DNA of 18,317 nt from an uncultured Saprospiraceae bacterium (GCA_938044055.1 CALIQO010000584.1:1-18317), one strand, 5' to 3'. Counted from the first letter of the stretch, positions 1 to 7,407 are shown. Numbers and translations are program-made. The notes: a model not told the origin generated them from the sequence alone.

Positions 1-202
1 AAAATGGGAATTCAACATTATTGCCTTCGATATTCTAAATAAGAATTTAGGAATTTCTCAGGTTGCTCAACTTAACTATATACAGACAGAAGAGATTATA
101 AGTCTAGGTAGATATGTGTTATTTGGGTTGAGGTATAGAATCAACCAGACTAAAGCAGGTAGTACTGGAGAGGGAAGATCCTTCAGAGGTAGAAGATTCT
201 AA
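1..202 (+). CDS. C-terminus of an outer-membrane beta-barrel / TonB-receptor-like protein (5'-truncated)
   Basis: The frame starting at base 2 is open from the window edge to TAA at 200-202, giving 66 residues. The peptide alternates polar and hydrophobic residues like barrel strands and contains LGRYVLFGLRYRIN, which resembles the final strand of Bacteroidota TonB-dependent-receptor-like barrels (outer membrane beta-barrel family). A basic, Gly/Arg-rich tail (GEGRSFRGRRF) follows, a tail type I associate with some members of that family. The plug or carboxypeptidase-like N-terminal domains lie outside the window, so the substrate cannot be inferred. An AAAGGAGG string directly follows the stop, but no start codon sits at a useful distance from it. 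The family call rests on a short tail and is moderate; that the stretch is coding is more certain. Confidence 0.6.
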   Translation, partial: KWEFNIIAFDILNKNLGISQVAQLNYIQTEEIISLGRYVLFGLRYRINQTKAGSTGEGRSFRGRRF

Positions 203-271
203 AGGAGGTTACTTAAGTTGGTTTATCGATAATAACTTATATTGAAGTTTAAAATAAACCAACACTCCAAT

Positions 272-1549
272 ATGAATAAATATCTATATCTATTACTAGC
301 ATTCTTCTTATCTCAGAACCTTATAGGTCAGCAGACTTATCTTCACTGTGGGAGCTTAGTCAACACAGAAAGCGGTAAGATAGAAAAGGAAATCACCGTA
401 ATTGTAGACAAGAATGAGATTATCTCTGTCGAGAAAGGGTACATAAATCCACCAGAAGGAGCATACTTGTACAATCTAAAGAATCATACGGTTATGCCGG
501 GATTGATGGATATGCATGTGCACATAGAATCCCAGCTTTCTCCTAAGGCATATGAGAATAGATTTAGAATGAATAAAGCGGATGTTGCGTTACAAGCTAC
601 TACATACTGTAAGAAAACCTTAGAGGCTGGATTTACAACCGTAAGAGATCTCGGAGGCACAGGAGTCAATGTTTCCCTGCAGACTGCCATAAATAGAGGA
701 TTCGTAGATGGACCACGGATATATACGGCAGAAAAATCTATAGCGACTACAGGTGGACATGCAGATCCTACTAATGGTGTCCGCGATGACCTGAAAGGAG
801 ATCCAGGGCCATCAGAAGGTGTTGTTAATAGTCCAGAAGAAGCAAGAAAAGCAGTGCGCCAGAGATATAAGAACGGTGCAGATGTAATTAAGATTACTGC
901 TACAGGTGGTGTTCTCAGTGTGGCTAAAGATGGTTCTGGACCTCAATTTACCATGGAAGAACTGGAAGGAATTATCTCTACGGCTAAGGATTATGGAATG
1001 ACGACTGCTGCACATGCGCACGGTAAGGCTGGTATGGAAAGAGCTATAAAAGCAGGTATTACAAGTATCGAGCATGGCACTATGATGGACGATGAAACCA
1101 TTGACCTGATGAAAGAATATGGAACCTATTATGTTCCTACTATTTCCGCTGGAATGTTCGTTGCTGAAATGGCTAAAAAAGAAGGATATTTTCCTGCGGT
1201 AATTGTTCCTAAAGCACTTTCTATCGGTCCTCAGATCCAGAATACATTTGCGAAAGCGTACAAGAATGGTGTAAAAATAGCTTTCGGGACTGACAGCGGT
1301 GTTTCTCCTCATGGAGATAATGCACAAGAAATCCAATTTATGGTAGAAGCGGGCATGCCATTCGTGGAAGTAATTATTTCTGCAACTAAGACACCATCTG
1401 AGATGCTCGGAATAACGAAACTAGGATCTGTGTCTAAAGGAATGTGGGCTGATATTGTAGCTGTAGAAGGAGACCCTAGCGACGACGTTACTAAGATGAT
1501 GAAGATGTCTTTCGTAATGAAGAATGGAGTCGTCTATAAAAAACCATAA
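272..1549 (+). CDS. Exported metal-dependent amidohydrolase (imidazolonepropionase / Xaa-Pro dipeptidase-like)
   Basis: This is an amidohydrolase-superfamily TIM-barrel enzyme that probably hydrolyses a peptide-like or cyclic amide substrate outside the cytoplasm. I start it at ATG 272 (425 aa). A TTG 30 nt upstream is in frame but would put ten polar residues before the signal peptide MNKYLYLLLAFFLSQNLIG, which ends just before QQ. Metal-ligand motifs of the superfamily appear in order: HVH at residues 82-84 (MDMHVHIE), the probable carboxylated lysine K207 (DVIKITATGG), H248/H250 (AAHAHG), H268 (SIEHGT) and catalytic D341 (FGTDSG). The C-terminal SVSKGMWADIVAVEGDP is the usual return to the small beta domain. 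Length is normal. It lies 69 nt downstream of the barrel gene, so co-transcription is possible but not shown. The substrate cannot be told; secreted members of this clade are usually annotated only as amidohydrolase. Confidence 0.88.
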   Translation: MNKYLYLLLAFFLSQNLIGQQTYLHCGSLVNTESGKIEKEITVIVDKNEIISVEKGYINPPEGAYLYNLKNHTVMPGLMDMHVHIESQLSPKAYENRFRMNKADVALQATTYCKKTLEAGFTTVRDLGGTGVNVSLQTAINRGFVDGPRIYTAEKSIATTGGHADPTNGVRDDLKGDPGPSEGVVNSPEEARKAVRQRYKNGADVIKITATGGVLSVAKDGSGPQFTMEELEGIISTAKDYGMTTAAHAHGKAGMERAIKAGITSIEHGTMMDDETIDLMKEYGTYYVPTISAGMFVAEMAKKEGYFPAVIVPKALSIGPQIQNTFAKAYKNGVKIAFGTDSGVSPHGDNAQEIQFMVEAGMPFVEVIISATKTPSEMLGITKLGSVSKGMWADIVAVEGDPSDDVTKMMKMSFVMKNGVVYKKP

Positions 1550-1658
1550 TATATCATAGTTGACAATTGTCTGCTTAAAATGTAAGGTAGTTTACATATA
1601 GAAAAAATCTCAATCGTTGTGATAATATAGAAGGTATATTGTTGTAGAAACCATTGAG

Positions 1659-2348
1659 ATGCCCCGTATGAAACTGCTTATAACAACAGCTCTTGTGCTT
1701 GTATCCACTTATTTTATTACCGCACAGAATAAGCCTGTATATATCGTACAGAAACAGGTTGAAAAATCACTCGAACTCATTGCCAAAAACACCATGGATA
1801 AGCGCGTTACGGTTACGCTTAAGCTTACAAGTGAAAATATGAGGTTAAGTAGAGAAGGTGAAATGGTAGAAGTTATAGAACCGCTCTCCGAAGTGCGTAT
1901 GGTAGTTTTAACGCCTATGCCTGGTAAGTCTGCCACGTTCAAGTATAAATTATCGACACAGTATGAAGGTGATCCAGAAGCGGTCACAGAAGAAAGAACC
2001 CGACCTATGGCTTATAGGACGGTGGTTGCTAATAGTGCCAAGCATCGTGATAAACAAGCTAGGTTAAATGTCGAAAAAGGGATTGACCCTAGGCAGGTAA
2101 CTATATTCGTTAACAATGAATGCAAGCGGTGTGATTATGCCATAAAGATGCTTGACATTATGGATATCGATTATAAAAAGTACAATACTGCTGAAAGCCT
2201 AGTCTACAATCAATTAATGTGGGATGCACTCTATATACTAGGAGAAAAAGAAGGTCGGATAAAAATGCCTGTGATTACTAAGAACAATGAGATTTATTTC
2301 AGCATCAATGATCTTGAGGAATTTATGAAAGGCATGGCTAATAAATAG
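1659..2348 (+). CDS. Exported protein with C-terminal glutaredoxin-like domain
   Basis: A 229-residue protein beginning with a signal peptide (MPRMKLLITTALVLVSTYFITAQ). The start could also be M4, three codons in. Residues 24-135 form a charged, beta-rich region that I do not recognise. Residues about 146-227 look like a glutaredoxin/thioredoxin fold: a first strand (VTIFVNN), the redox motif C155-K-R-C158, a helix, and a cis-proline segment KMPVIT with P204 before the last strands. The motif differs from the CPYC of classical glutaredoxins. Export suggests work on disulfides or as an electron carrier in the periplasm, where glutathione-linked chemistry is not expected, so a thioredoxin-like role is the safer inference. 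Its 3' end is 6 nt from the convergent DUF1295 gene. The redox domain call is good; the physiological role is unknown. Confidence 0.75.
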   Translation: MPRMKLLITTALVLVSTYFITAQNKPVYIVQKQVEKSLELIAKNTMDKRVTVTLKLTSENMRLSREGEMVEVIEPLSEVRMVVLTPMPGKSATFKYKLSTQYEGDPEAVTEERTRPMAYRTVVANSAKHRDKQARLNVEKGIDPRQVTIFVNNECKRCDYAIKMLDIMDIDYKKYNTAESLVYNQLMWDALYILGEKEGRIKMPVITKNNEIYFSINDLEEFMKGMANK

Positions 2349-2354
2349 CTTTAT

Positions 2355-3104
2355 CTAGTAAACTCCTGGAATCAACTTATGCGTATCATTCATGTAATGA
2401 ATATAAGCTGGATCACCACCATATTTTCTTTTGCCTTTTTTCTCGAGTAAAGGAATACCACTGATTTTAACTAGAAGAAAGACAATCCATATAGGACTAA
2501 TCATAGATAACCATTGCCATCCTATGATACTAGGCACAACATAAATCCATATTCCTAGCCAGCATAGGATTTCGCCTAGATAATTAGGGTGACGAATAAT
2601 ACTATAAATACCAGAATCCATATATCTGTCTGGATGCTTTTCTTTAAATAAAAATTTCTGGGTATCAGCTACAGTTTCTATGATGAAGCCTATGAGCCAT
2701 ATTCCCAGTCCCGCCATAGAAACTTTTAAATCTGGGACTTGTATGAATATGATAGCAGGAAGCGCTATGATCCATATGCTTATACTCTGTAATAAAAAGA
2801 ACTTTAAGAATCCGACCCAACTCCCTCTAAAAGAATCGAACCGATCATCCTTTCCCATTTTATTGATTCTATAAAAAAGAAATCCTCCTAGTCTAAGACC
2901 CCACATTACAACCATACCTGTTAGTAGTAAATGTTGCCAACTTGTATGACCTCTAATCAATACAAGAGATACAACAAGCGCTATAAAACTTAAGCTATAT
3001 GAAATATCCGTAAGGTGGTCGCTCTGTTTTTTATAGGCCCAGAGATAGGCAATAACATTAACAAGTGTAATAATAATCAAGGAGAGAACAAGTGTAACAA
3101 TCAT
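2355..3104 (-). CDS. DUF1295 / steroid 5-alpha-reductase C-terminal family membrane protein
   Basis: A 249-residue polytopic membrane protein with about six hydrophobic segments (near residues 3-23, 35-50, 57-75, 102-121, 130-144 and 179-215). The family signature is in the C-terminal half: E143 and D147 in IIETVADTQKF, then GIYSIIRHPNYLGEIL at residues 165-180, and a terminal EKKGKRKYGGDPAYIHY block. This matches DUF1295, the isoprenylcysteine methyltransferase / steroid reductase-like fold, whose members bind a cofactor near the RHPNY motif. The bacterial proteins are mostly of unknown substrate; an NAD(P)H-dependent reduction of a lipid-like compound is a family-level inference only. The gene is transcribed toward the glutaredoxin-like gene, and it may follow the DUF62 gene in one transcript, with 66 nt between them. 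Confidence 0.82.
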   Translation of the reverse strand: MIVTLVLSLIIITLVNVIAYLWAYKKQSDHLTDISYSLSFIALVVSLVLIRGHTSWQHLLLTGMVVMWGLRLGGFLFYRINKMGKDDRFDSFRGSWVGFLKFFLLQSISIWIIALPAIIFIQVPDLKVSMAGLGIWLIGFIIETVADTQKFLFKEKHPDRYMDSGIYSIIRHPNYLGEILCWLGIWIYVVPSIIGWQWLSMISPIWIVFLLVKISGIPLLEKKGKRKYGGDPAYIHYMNDTHKLIPGVY

Positions 3105-3170
3105 AAGCGAGAAACTTAATTAGAATACAGTAACTCTCAATTAAACTTGAAATATCTAAGATTGTTTCGA

Positions 3171-3932
3171 TCAGTGAAAATTGATCTGAATGGTTTCATC
3201 CTTGTTGAGGTTATACATTGTACTTGCTTGCCCCATATTAACTGCGATTTCCATGTAACCAGAAGTATTAAATAGACAGAGAGTTTCTCCTATATGGACA
3301 TCGTTATAGTTGATACTTATATCCTGGATGGGTTCCGTCTGCTTATAGAAAAGCGAAAACGGTCGTCCATTTCTTACTTTCTGAAATGTCTCTCTGGATA
3401 GATTGATAATGACGTTGTGATAATGATCTATATGGATAATTGTTGCCCTGATCTGTGAACCAGTTATGACTGGCTGAATTCCCATCTTACGCTGAAAGAC
3501 TGTAGGTTGCTGACCGAGAGATTCTAAGTCTAAACCGTGACACAATGCACCTACTCCATGAGCAATATGATCGATTATGTCTTTACTGTCTCGCTCAATG
3601 GCTATCACATCTTCTTTCTTTATGTCGTCAAACATAAGGGAGAGAACACCGTTGTTAGGCGCAATGAAGAAGTGCCCATCTTTTCTGAGAACAACGAATT
3701 CTGCTTTAGGAGAATAGTGATTGTATACACCGATGACATGAATAGAGCCATCTGGAAATCTGTTGTAAATGGCTTTAACGAAAAATGCTGCCTGGACTAT
3801 ATCATAACTTTCTATGGTATGGCTGACATCAACAATCTGGATATCAGTACTTGTTTTTAGTAGGGAAGCCTTAAGTTCAGCTACATAATAGTCTTTCCAC
3901 CCAAAATCAGTCGTTAACGAAATTACACGCAT
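3171..3932 (-). CDS. SAM hydroxide adenosyltransferase (DUF62) family, atypical active site
   Basis: A 253-residue protein of the DUF62 family, whose characterised archaeal and bacterial members hydrolyse S-adenosylmethionine to adenosine and methionine; relatives are fluorinases and chlorinases. The N-terminal SLTTDFG (residues 5-11), the helix ending AAFFVKAIYNRFPDGSIHVIGV (48-69) and APNNGVLSLMF (91-101) are clear family marks. The C-terminal beta domain carries DHYHNVIINL (169-178), the counterpart of the usual D.FGN.I.N segment, and a final SGYMEIAVNMGQA. The usual VDPGVGT..R stretch, which supplies the Asp and Arg of the reported catalytic triad, reads GVYNHYSPKAEF here, so both residues appear replaced. 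The protein may lack the canonical activity. It is preceded by a good TAnnTTTG box and looks separately transcribed from the rluB-like gene. Confidence 0.8.
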   Translation of the reverse strand: MRVISLTTDFGWKDYYVAELKASLLKTSTDIQIVDVSHTIESYDIVQAAFFVKAIYNRFPDGSIHVIGVYNHYSPKAEFVVLRKDGHFFIAPNNGVLSLMFDDIKKEDVIAIERDSKDIIDHIAHGVGALCHGLDLESLGQQPTVFQRKMGIQPVITGSQIRATIIHIDHYHNVIINLSRETFQKVRNGRPFSLFYKQTEPIQDISINYNDVHIGETLCLFNTSGYMEIAVNMGQASTMYNLNKDETIQINFH

Positions 3933-3951
3933 AAAGCCATTGTATAAAAGA

Positions 3952-3959
3952 CAAATATA
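3952..3959 (-). promoter_or_regulatory. Bacteroidota -7 box (TATATTTG) before the DUF62 gene
   Basis: Read on the minus strand the octamer is TATATTTG, an exact match to the Bacteroidota -7 consensus TAnnTTTG. It ends 19 nt before the ATG at 3932. No TTG is found at the expected -33 distance, so the assignment rests on the -7 box and its position. Confidence 0.5.
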
Positions 3960-4015
3960 GATTATAAATTAATATAATATGTAATTTTCAGCCTTTAAAT
4001 ATCTGGACATGATGA

Positions 4016-4720
4016 TCATGTAAAATGCTTCAGCATGATGATTTCTTTATCAGTGAGGTGGCGGGACCATCCTCGGGGCAAGTCTTTTTTAGTCAGGCCG
4101 GCATAATAGGTACGATCAAGTCTCAGGACTTCATATCCTAAATGGGCAAATATTCTTCTGACGATTCTATTTCTTCCGATATGGATTTCAATACCTACTT
4201 GATTTTTCGTTTCAGGTATTCTACCGATGTTGTCTACAGGTGTAGGGCCGTCCTCAAGTGTTAATCCTTCATGGATAAGCTTGATGTCGTGATCACTGAT
4301 GTCTCGTCCTAGAGTAACCTGGTAGAATTTTTTTACTTCATGGCTGGGATGAGAAAGTTTCTTAGCCAGATCACCATCATTGGTGAGTAAGAGCAATCCA
4401 GTTGTGTTTCTGTCTAATCTACCTACTGGGTATATTCTTTCTTTTACTTTATCCTTGACAAGATCCGAAACAGTCATTCTGCCTTTTTCATCACTTAAGG
4501 TAGTAACTATGTTCTTCGGTTTATTGAGAAGAAGGTAAACCTTAGTGGTTTCAAGTTCTATTTTTTTGTCTCGATAGGAAACGACGTCTCCTTCTTGTAC
4601 CAAGTATGCAGGATTTATCTCAATCTGATTGTTGACTTTTATCTGTCCACCTTTTACAAGATCAGCTGCTTTTCTACGACTACAGATACCTGCATGCGCC
4701 ACGTACTTATTAAGTCTCAT
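4016..4720 (-). CDS. rluB: RsuA/RluB/RluE/RluF-family rRNA pseudouridine synthase
   Basis: A 234-residue pseudouridine synthase. It opens with an S4 RNA-binding domain (MRLNKYVAHAGICSRRKA, residues 1-48), then the catalytic domain with the family motif PVGRLDRNTTGLLLLTNDGD, where D103 is the expected nucleophile. The C-terminal block EIHIGRNRIVRRIFAHLGYEV (residues 172-194) is typical of RluB-like enzymes that modify 23S rRNA near the peptidyl-transferase centre. RsuA and RluE/F have the same architecture, so the exact position modified is inferred from the commonest Bacteroidota annotation. Only 2 nt separate its start from the dnaB stop, which indicates co-transcription, and perhaps translational coupling, with dnaB. 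The stop codon lies inside a 15-nt near-palindrome (4007-4021) that is not followed by a T-run, so I do not call it a terminator. Confidence 0.88.
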   Translation of the reverse strand: MRLNKYVAHAGICSRRKAADLVKGGQIKVNNQIEINPAYLVQEGDVVSYRDKKIELETTKVYLLLNKPKNIVTTLSDEKGRMTVSDLVKDKVKERIYPVGRLDRNTTGLLLLTNDGDLAKKLSHPSHEVKKFYQVTLGRDISDHDIKLIHEGLTLEDGPTPVDNIGRIPETKNQVGIEIHIGRNRIVRRIFAHLGYEVLRLDRTYYAGLTKKDLPRGWSRHLTDKEIIMLKHFT

Positions 4721-4722
4721 AT

Positions 4723-6255
4723 CTAGAAGGGGATTTCAGTATCTTCTTCTTCGGCATTCATCTTAGATGAACGTGTAATAATACCTCCTGTGCTAAATGG
4801 GTTGGTTTCGAAGTCTGGTAGATCGCTAAATCCGCCTCCTGCATCCATATTGACAAAGGATACACATTCCTTGATAAACCTCAGATTGACAGTACCCAGA
4901 GAACCATTTCTATGCTTGGCAATTATGATTTCCGTTCTATCTGGAGGACCATCCATTGTATCATCATCTTCCATGCCATAGTAATCTGGACGATAGATGA
5001 ATGTTACAATATCCGCATCCTGCTCGATGGCACCTGATTCCCTAAGATCCGATAGCATCGGTCTTTTTTCACCTCCTCTTGTTTCCACAGCTCTCGATAA
5101 TTGAGACAGAGCAAGTACAGGAACATTTAATTCCTTAGCCAGCGCCTTTAAGGCTCTTGAGATAGATGAGATTTCTTGCTCCCTATTTCCTCGTCGTTCG
5201 TTAGGAGCGGAAGTCATCAATTGTAGATAATCGATAACGATCATTTTGATGTCGTGGTTCTGCTTCAGACGCCGACATTTAGCCCTTAACTCAAATATGT
5301 TGATCGCAGGAGTATCATCGATAAATATGGGAAGATTAGAAAGCTTCTCTACTGAACGGTGTAGATTCTGCCATTCTATATCCGTCATCTGTCCATTTCT
5401 TAATTTAGAATTATCGAGACGAGATTCCATAGCTATCAATCTTTGCACGAGTTGAGTGTTGGCCATTTCCAGAGAGAAAACGGCAATGGCATGTCCATGT
5501 TCTGAGGCATTCTTAGCAAGAGACAACGTAAAGGCTGTTTTTCCCATACCTGGTCTTGCTGCTATAATAACTAAATCAGAAGGTTGCCAGCCATGAGTCA
5601 TTTTATCTAAGTCATCGAATCCTGTGGTTACTCCCGTAAGTTCTGATCCTTTCTGACTGATTGCTTCTATTTCTTTCTGTGCTTTTACAGCAAGGGCACT
5701 TAAAGATTGGTAACCTGTATTTAAGTTCTTATCCGTAATATCATATAGATTTCTTTCTGCTTCATCTAGCAGTTCTAGAACATCTTTATTATCCTCAAAT
5801 GAGTCCTTGATAACCTGACTAGAAACCCGTATGAGTTCTCGCTGGATAAATTTCTGTGCAACAATTCTTGCATGATATTCTATATTGGCTGCAGAAGCTA
5901 CTTTATTAGATAAATCCATCAAGTAATTTACACCACCTACTTCATCCAGTTTTCCTGACTTACCGAGTGCTTCATGAACAGTAAGCAGATCAATGGGTTG
6001 TGATCGGCTAAACAGATTTAGCATCACATCGTATATCTCCTGGTGCTGTGGTTTATAGAAACTCTCAGGTCTCAGGATTTCGATGACAGAGGGCAGGGCA
6101 TCCTTGTCTACCAGTATTGCTCCTAGTATGGCTTCTTCTAGAGGAGTAGCCTGTGGTTGCACCCTTCCATAGACAAGAGAATTAAGATCTTCTCTTTCTT
6201 TAGGGATTCCTAGGCTCTTGCTTAGTTTTCTAAGTTGATTCTGCTTATCTGACAT
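4723..6255 (-). CDS. dnaB: Replicative DNA helicase DnaB
   Basis: The hexameric replicative helicase that moves along the lagging-strand template and contacts primase. The 510 residues include the N-terminal DnaB domain (about 32-135: TPLEEAILGAILVD, then GGVNYLMDLSNKV), a linker helix (about 150-190) and a RecA-like ATPase domain. Walker A is ARPGMGKT (233-240), Walker B is MIVIDYLQLM (338-347) with D342, the sensor region is VLALSQLSR (380-388), and SDLRESGAIEQDAD (402-415) with the following YRPDYY supplies the arginine-finger region. There is no intein. The C-terminus ends in an acidic stretch EEEDTEIPF that resembles the SSB C-terminal tip. Transcription probably starts from the TAGTTTTG box 42 nt upstream and continues into the rluB-like gene. 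Confidence 0.97.
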   Translation of the reverse strand: MSDKQNQLRKLSKSLGIPKEREDLNSLVYGRVQPQATPLEEAILGAILVDKDALPSVIEILRPESFYKPQHQEIYDVMLNLFSRSQPIDLLTVHEALGKSGKLDEVGGVNYLMDLSNKVASAANIEYHARIVAQKFIQRELIRVSSQVIKDSFEDNKDVLELLDEAERNLYDITDKNLNTGYQSLSALAVKAQKEIEAISQKGSELTGVTTGFDDLDKMTHGWQPSDLVIIAARPGMGKTAFTLSLAKNASEHGHAIAVFSLEMANTQLVQRLIAMESRLDNSKLRNGQMTDIEWQNLHRSVEKLSNLPIFIDDTPAINIFELRAKCRRLKQNHDIKMIVIDYLQLMTSAPNERRGNREQEISSISRALKALAKELNVPVLALSQLSRAVETRGGEKRPMLSDLRESGAIEQDADIVTFIYRPDYYGMEDDDTMDGPPDRTEIIIAKHRNGSLGTVNLRFIKECVSFVNMDAGGGFSDLPDFETNPFSTGGIITRSSKMNAEEEDTEIPF

Positions 6256-6297
6256 GTAGCTGTTATAAGATAGATATATTATAGAATATCGTAATTA

Positions 6298-6305
6298 CAA
6301 AACTA
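6298..6305 (-). promoter_or_regulatory. Bacteroidota -7 box (TAGTTTTG) before dnaB
   Basis: On the minus strand the octamer reads TAGTTTTG, matching TAnnTTTG exactly. It ends 42 nt upstream of the dnaB ATG at 6255, so a leader of roughly 35-40 nt is expected. A matching -33 TTG is not evident. Confidence 0.45.
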
Positions 6306-6369
6306 ATAGTTCCCCAAAGAATTAATAACGACTATTAAATATTAAAAGCATTCTCTATGTGAATAATCA

Positions 6370-6504
6370 ATGGCTTTTGTTAATAACTTAATTTCTGCTC
6401 TAAATCTTGCAGAATTATCTAATCCACTTAAGCTGGATAGAAACTTATTAAGGACTGAATATATGGGGTTATATTCTTACATGATCCTGCTGCAATCAGG
6501 CTAA
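6370..6504 (+). CDS. Possible small protein, 44 aa (uncertain)
   Basis: An ATG at 6370 opens 44 codons ending in TAA at 6502-6504. The peptide begins MAFVNNLISALNLAEL and is Leu-rich, with no Cys and no clear transmembrane segment; it could form an amphipathic helix. I do not recognise it. There is no TAnnTTTG box at a convincing distance upstream and no ribosome-binding signal, as is normal here. In AT-rich DNA a 44-codon frame can occur by chance, and the DnaA-box-like 9-mers lie just before and after it, so the stretch may simply be regulatory DNA. Confidence 0.2.
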   Translation: MAFVNNLISALNLAELSNPLKLDRNLLRTEYMGLYSYMILLQSG

Positions 6505-6623
6505 ATCTAAGTGTCAATGTGTGGATTAAAAATAGTGATGGCGTCCATTGATCTCAAAACCAATTGTGGAAATCATTTCACATATTTTTTTCTCTCATGT
6601 ATAAATGAAAGGCCGTTAAAAAA

Positions 6624-6659
6624 GAAAAAGGGTTGTCAGATTATCTGACTCCCTTTTTC
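6624..6659 (-). terminator. Rho-independent terminator of the coiled-coil protein gene
   Basis: A strong hairpin: GAAAAAGGG pairs with CCCTTTTTC (9 bp), and after a small 2:1 internal loop GTCAGA pairs with TCTGAC (6 bp) around a TTA loop. Read on the minus strand it is followed directly by a run of six T (6618-6623), the layout of an intrinsic terminator. It begins 29 nt past the stop of the minus-strand gene ending at 6689. On the plus strand no T-run follows, so it is directional. Confidence 0.85.
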
Positions 6660-6688
6660 GCAACCACCAATTGAAATTTTTATATTCT

Positions 6689-7360
6689 TTAACTAGACTT
6701 TCCTACACTATTCAGCTTTTTCTGAACAGCTTCTACGGCTTTAATCTGTTTATCGATTTCTACTCTCTTGTCGTCCTGGGCAGAAAGATTTTTTTCAATG
6801 TTCTCTTCTGCTTTGCGTATTTTATCCTGTGCTTTCTCTATCTCCTTGTGATAGTCCTTGTTCTTATCAGTCAGTTTCTTAAGGTCTTTTTCGAGGTCTT
6901 TCAGTGCATCTTGTTGATCTTCAAGCTCTTTATTAACAACAAACTTTCTTACAAGGACATAGTAATCACGTAGAAATTGCTTCATACCATCATACTGGCT
7001 AGGGTGGTCTTCCTCATTAAGAAATGAGCCTCCTAGATCTACCCAGGTATATAGGGTGGTCATATTAGATCCTTCATCGAATTTACCGTATATCGTCAAG
7101 CCTGCAGAACCATTGACTAGAGACACTTGGCCTTCTTCTGTGTAATATTCCTTGTCTTTATCTTTGACTTTTTTAGAATGTGGTTTTAAGTGTCTTTTCC
7201 AGAGTTTTTCAGCATCCTTTTTTGAAGCACCATCTAGTTCGATGTATAGCCCAGGTTGTACGCCTTTACTCATAGTCGAGTTGTGGTCTTTAGAATCTTG
7301 ACCGAATACATGTAATTGCCCGATTAAGGTGAGTATCAGTGTAAATAAAATTGATTTCAT
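6689..7360 (-). CDS. Exported coiled-coil protein of unknown function
   Basis: A 223-residue protein that I do not recognise as a named family. It starts with a signal peptide (MKSILFTLILTLIGQLHVFG, then QDS). Residues about 34-140 form a small globular region with several strands, including LYIELDGASKKDAEKLWKRH, a motif-like SAGLTIYGKF and TTLYTWVDLGG. Residues about 141-216 are Lys/Glu-rich heptad-like sequence (DALKDLEKDLKKLTDKN onward), a predicted coiled coil. No cysteine, lipobox or transmembrane segment beyond the signal is visible, so a soluble periplasmic protein is likely. It has its own intrinsic terminator and is divergent from the ABC exporter genes, so it is a single-gene transcript. 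Similar exported coiled-coil proteins are common as hypothetical proteins in the phylum; no function is proposed. Confidence 0.75.
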   Translation of the reverse strand: MKSILFTLILTLIGQLHVFGQDSKDHNSTMSKGVQPGLYIELDGASKKDAEKLWKRHLKPHSKKVKDKDKEYYTEEGQVSLVNGSAGLTIYGKFDEGSNMTTLYTWVDLGGSFLNEEDHPSQYDGMKQFLRDYYVLVRKFVVNKELEDQQDALKDLEKDLKKLTDKNKDYHKEIEKAQDKIRKAEENIEKNLSAQDDKRVEIDKQIKAVEAVQKKLNSVGKSS

Positions 7361-7399
7361 AGCTCTTTTATTTTATGATTATTTCATCTGCAGTGGTTC

Positions 7400-7407
7400 T
7401 ATCTTTG
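7400..7407 (+). promoter_or_regulatory. Bacteroidota -7 box (TATCTTTG) in the ABC exporter leader
   Basis: An exact TAnnTTTG match on the plus strand, 198 nt upstream of the ATPase start at 7606. If used, it gives a leader of about 190 nt that contains the inverted repeat at 7522-7554. No -33 TTG lies at the expected spacing. Confidence 0.4.

Larger units (their letters stand above)
6256..6623. other. AT-rich intergenic region upstream of dnaB with DnaA-box-like 9-mers
   Basis: This gap holds no recognisable gene family, tRNA or repeat. On the minus strand TTATTCACA (6358-6366) matches the DnaA-box consensus TTATnCACA exactly, and TAATCCACA (6520-6528) differs by one base. A third, weaker candidate, ATTTCCACA (6565-6573), has two mismatches. 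An AT-rich stretch from about 6318 to 6350 lies beside the first box. The arrangement fits either DnaA control of dnaB or, less likely, part of an origin; two good boxes are too few to call oriC. The plus strand also carries the 44-codon ORF listed separately. Confidence 0.4.

Noticed and set aside
201..208. AAAGGAGG, a strong Shine-Dalgarno-like string
   Set aside because: No start codon with an open frame lies at a useful distance; the next frame after it (TTG at 218) stops after four codons, and genes here do not otherwise use Shine-Dalgarno sites.
1562..1571. GACAATTGTC palindrome after the amidohydrolase gene
   Set aside because: Ten-base palindromes are common by chance and there is no T-run or promoter context.
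4007..4021. ACATGAT-G-ATCATGT near-palindrome over the rluB stop codon
   Set aside because: A 1-nt loop cannot form a proper hairpin and no T-run follows, so it is not a terminator; as a protein site it has no support.
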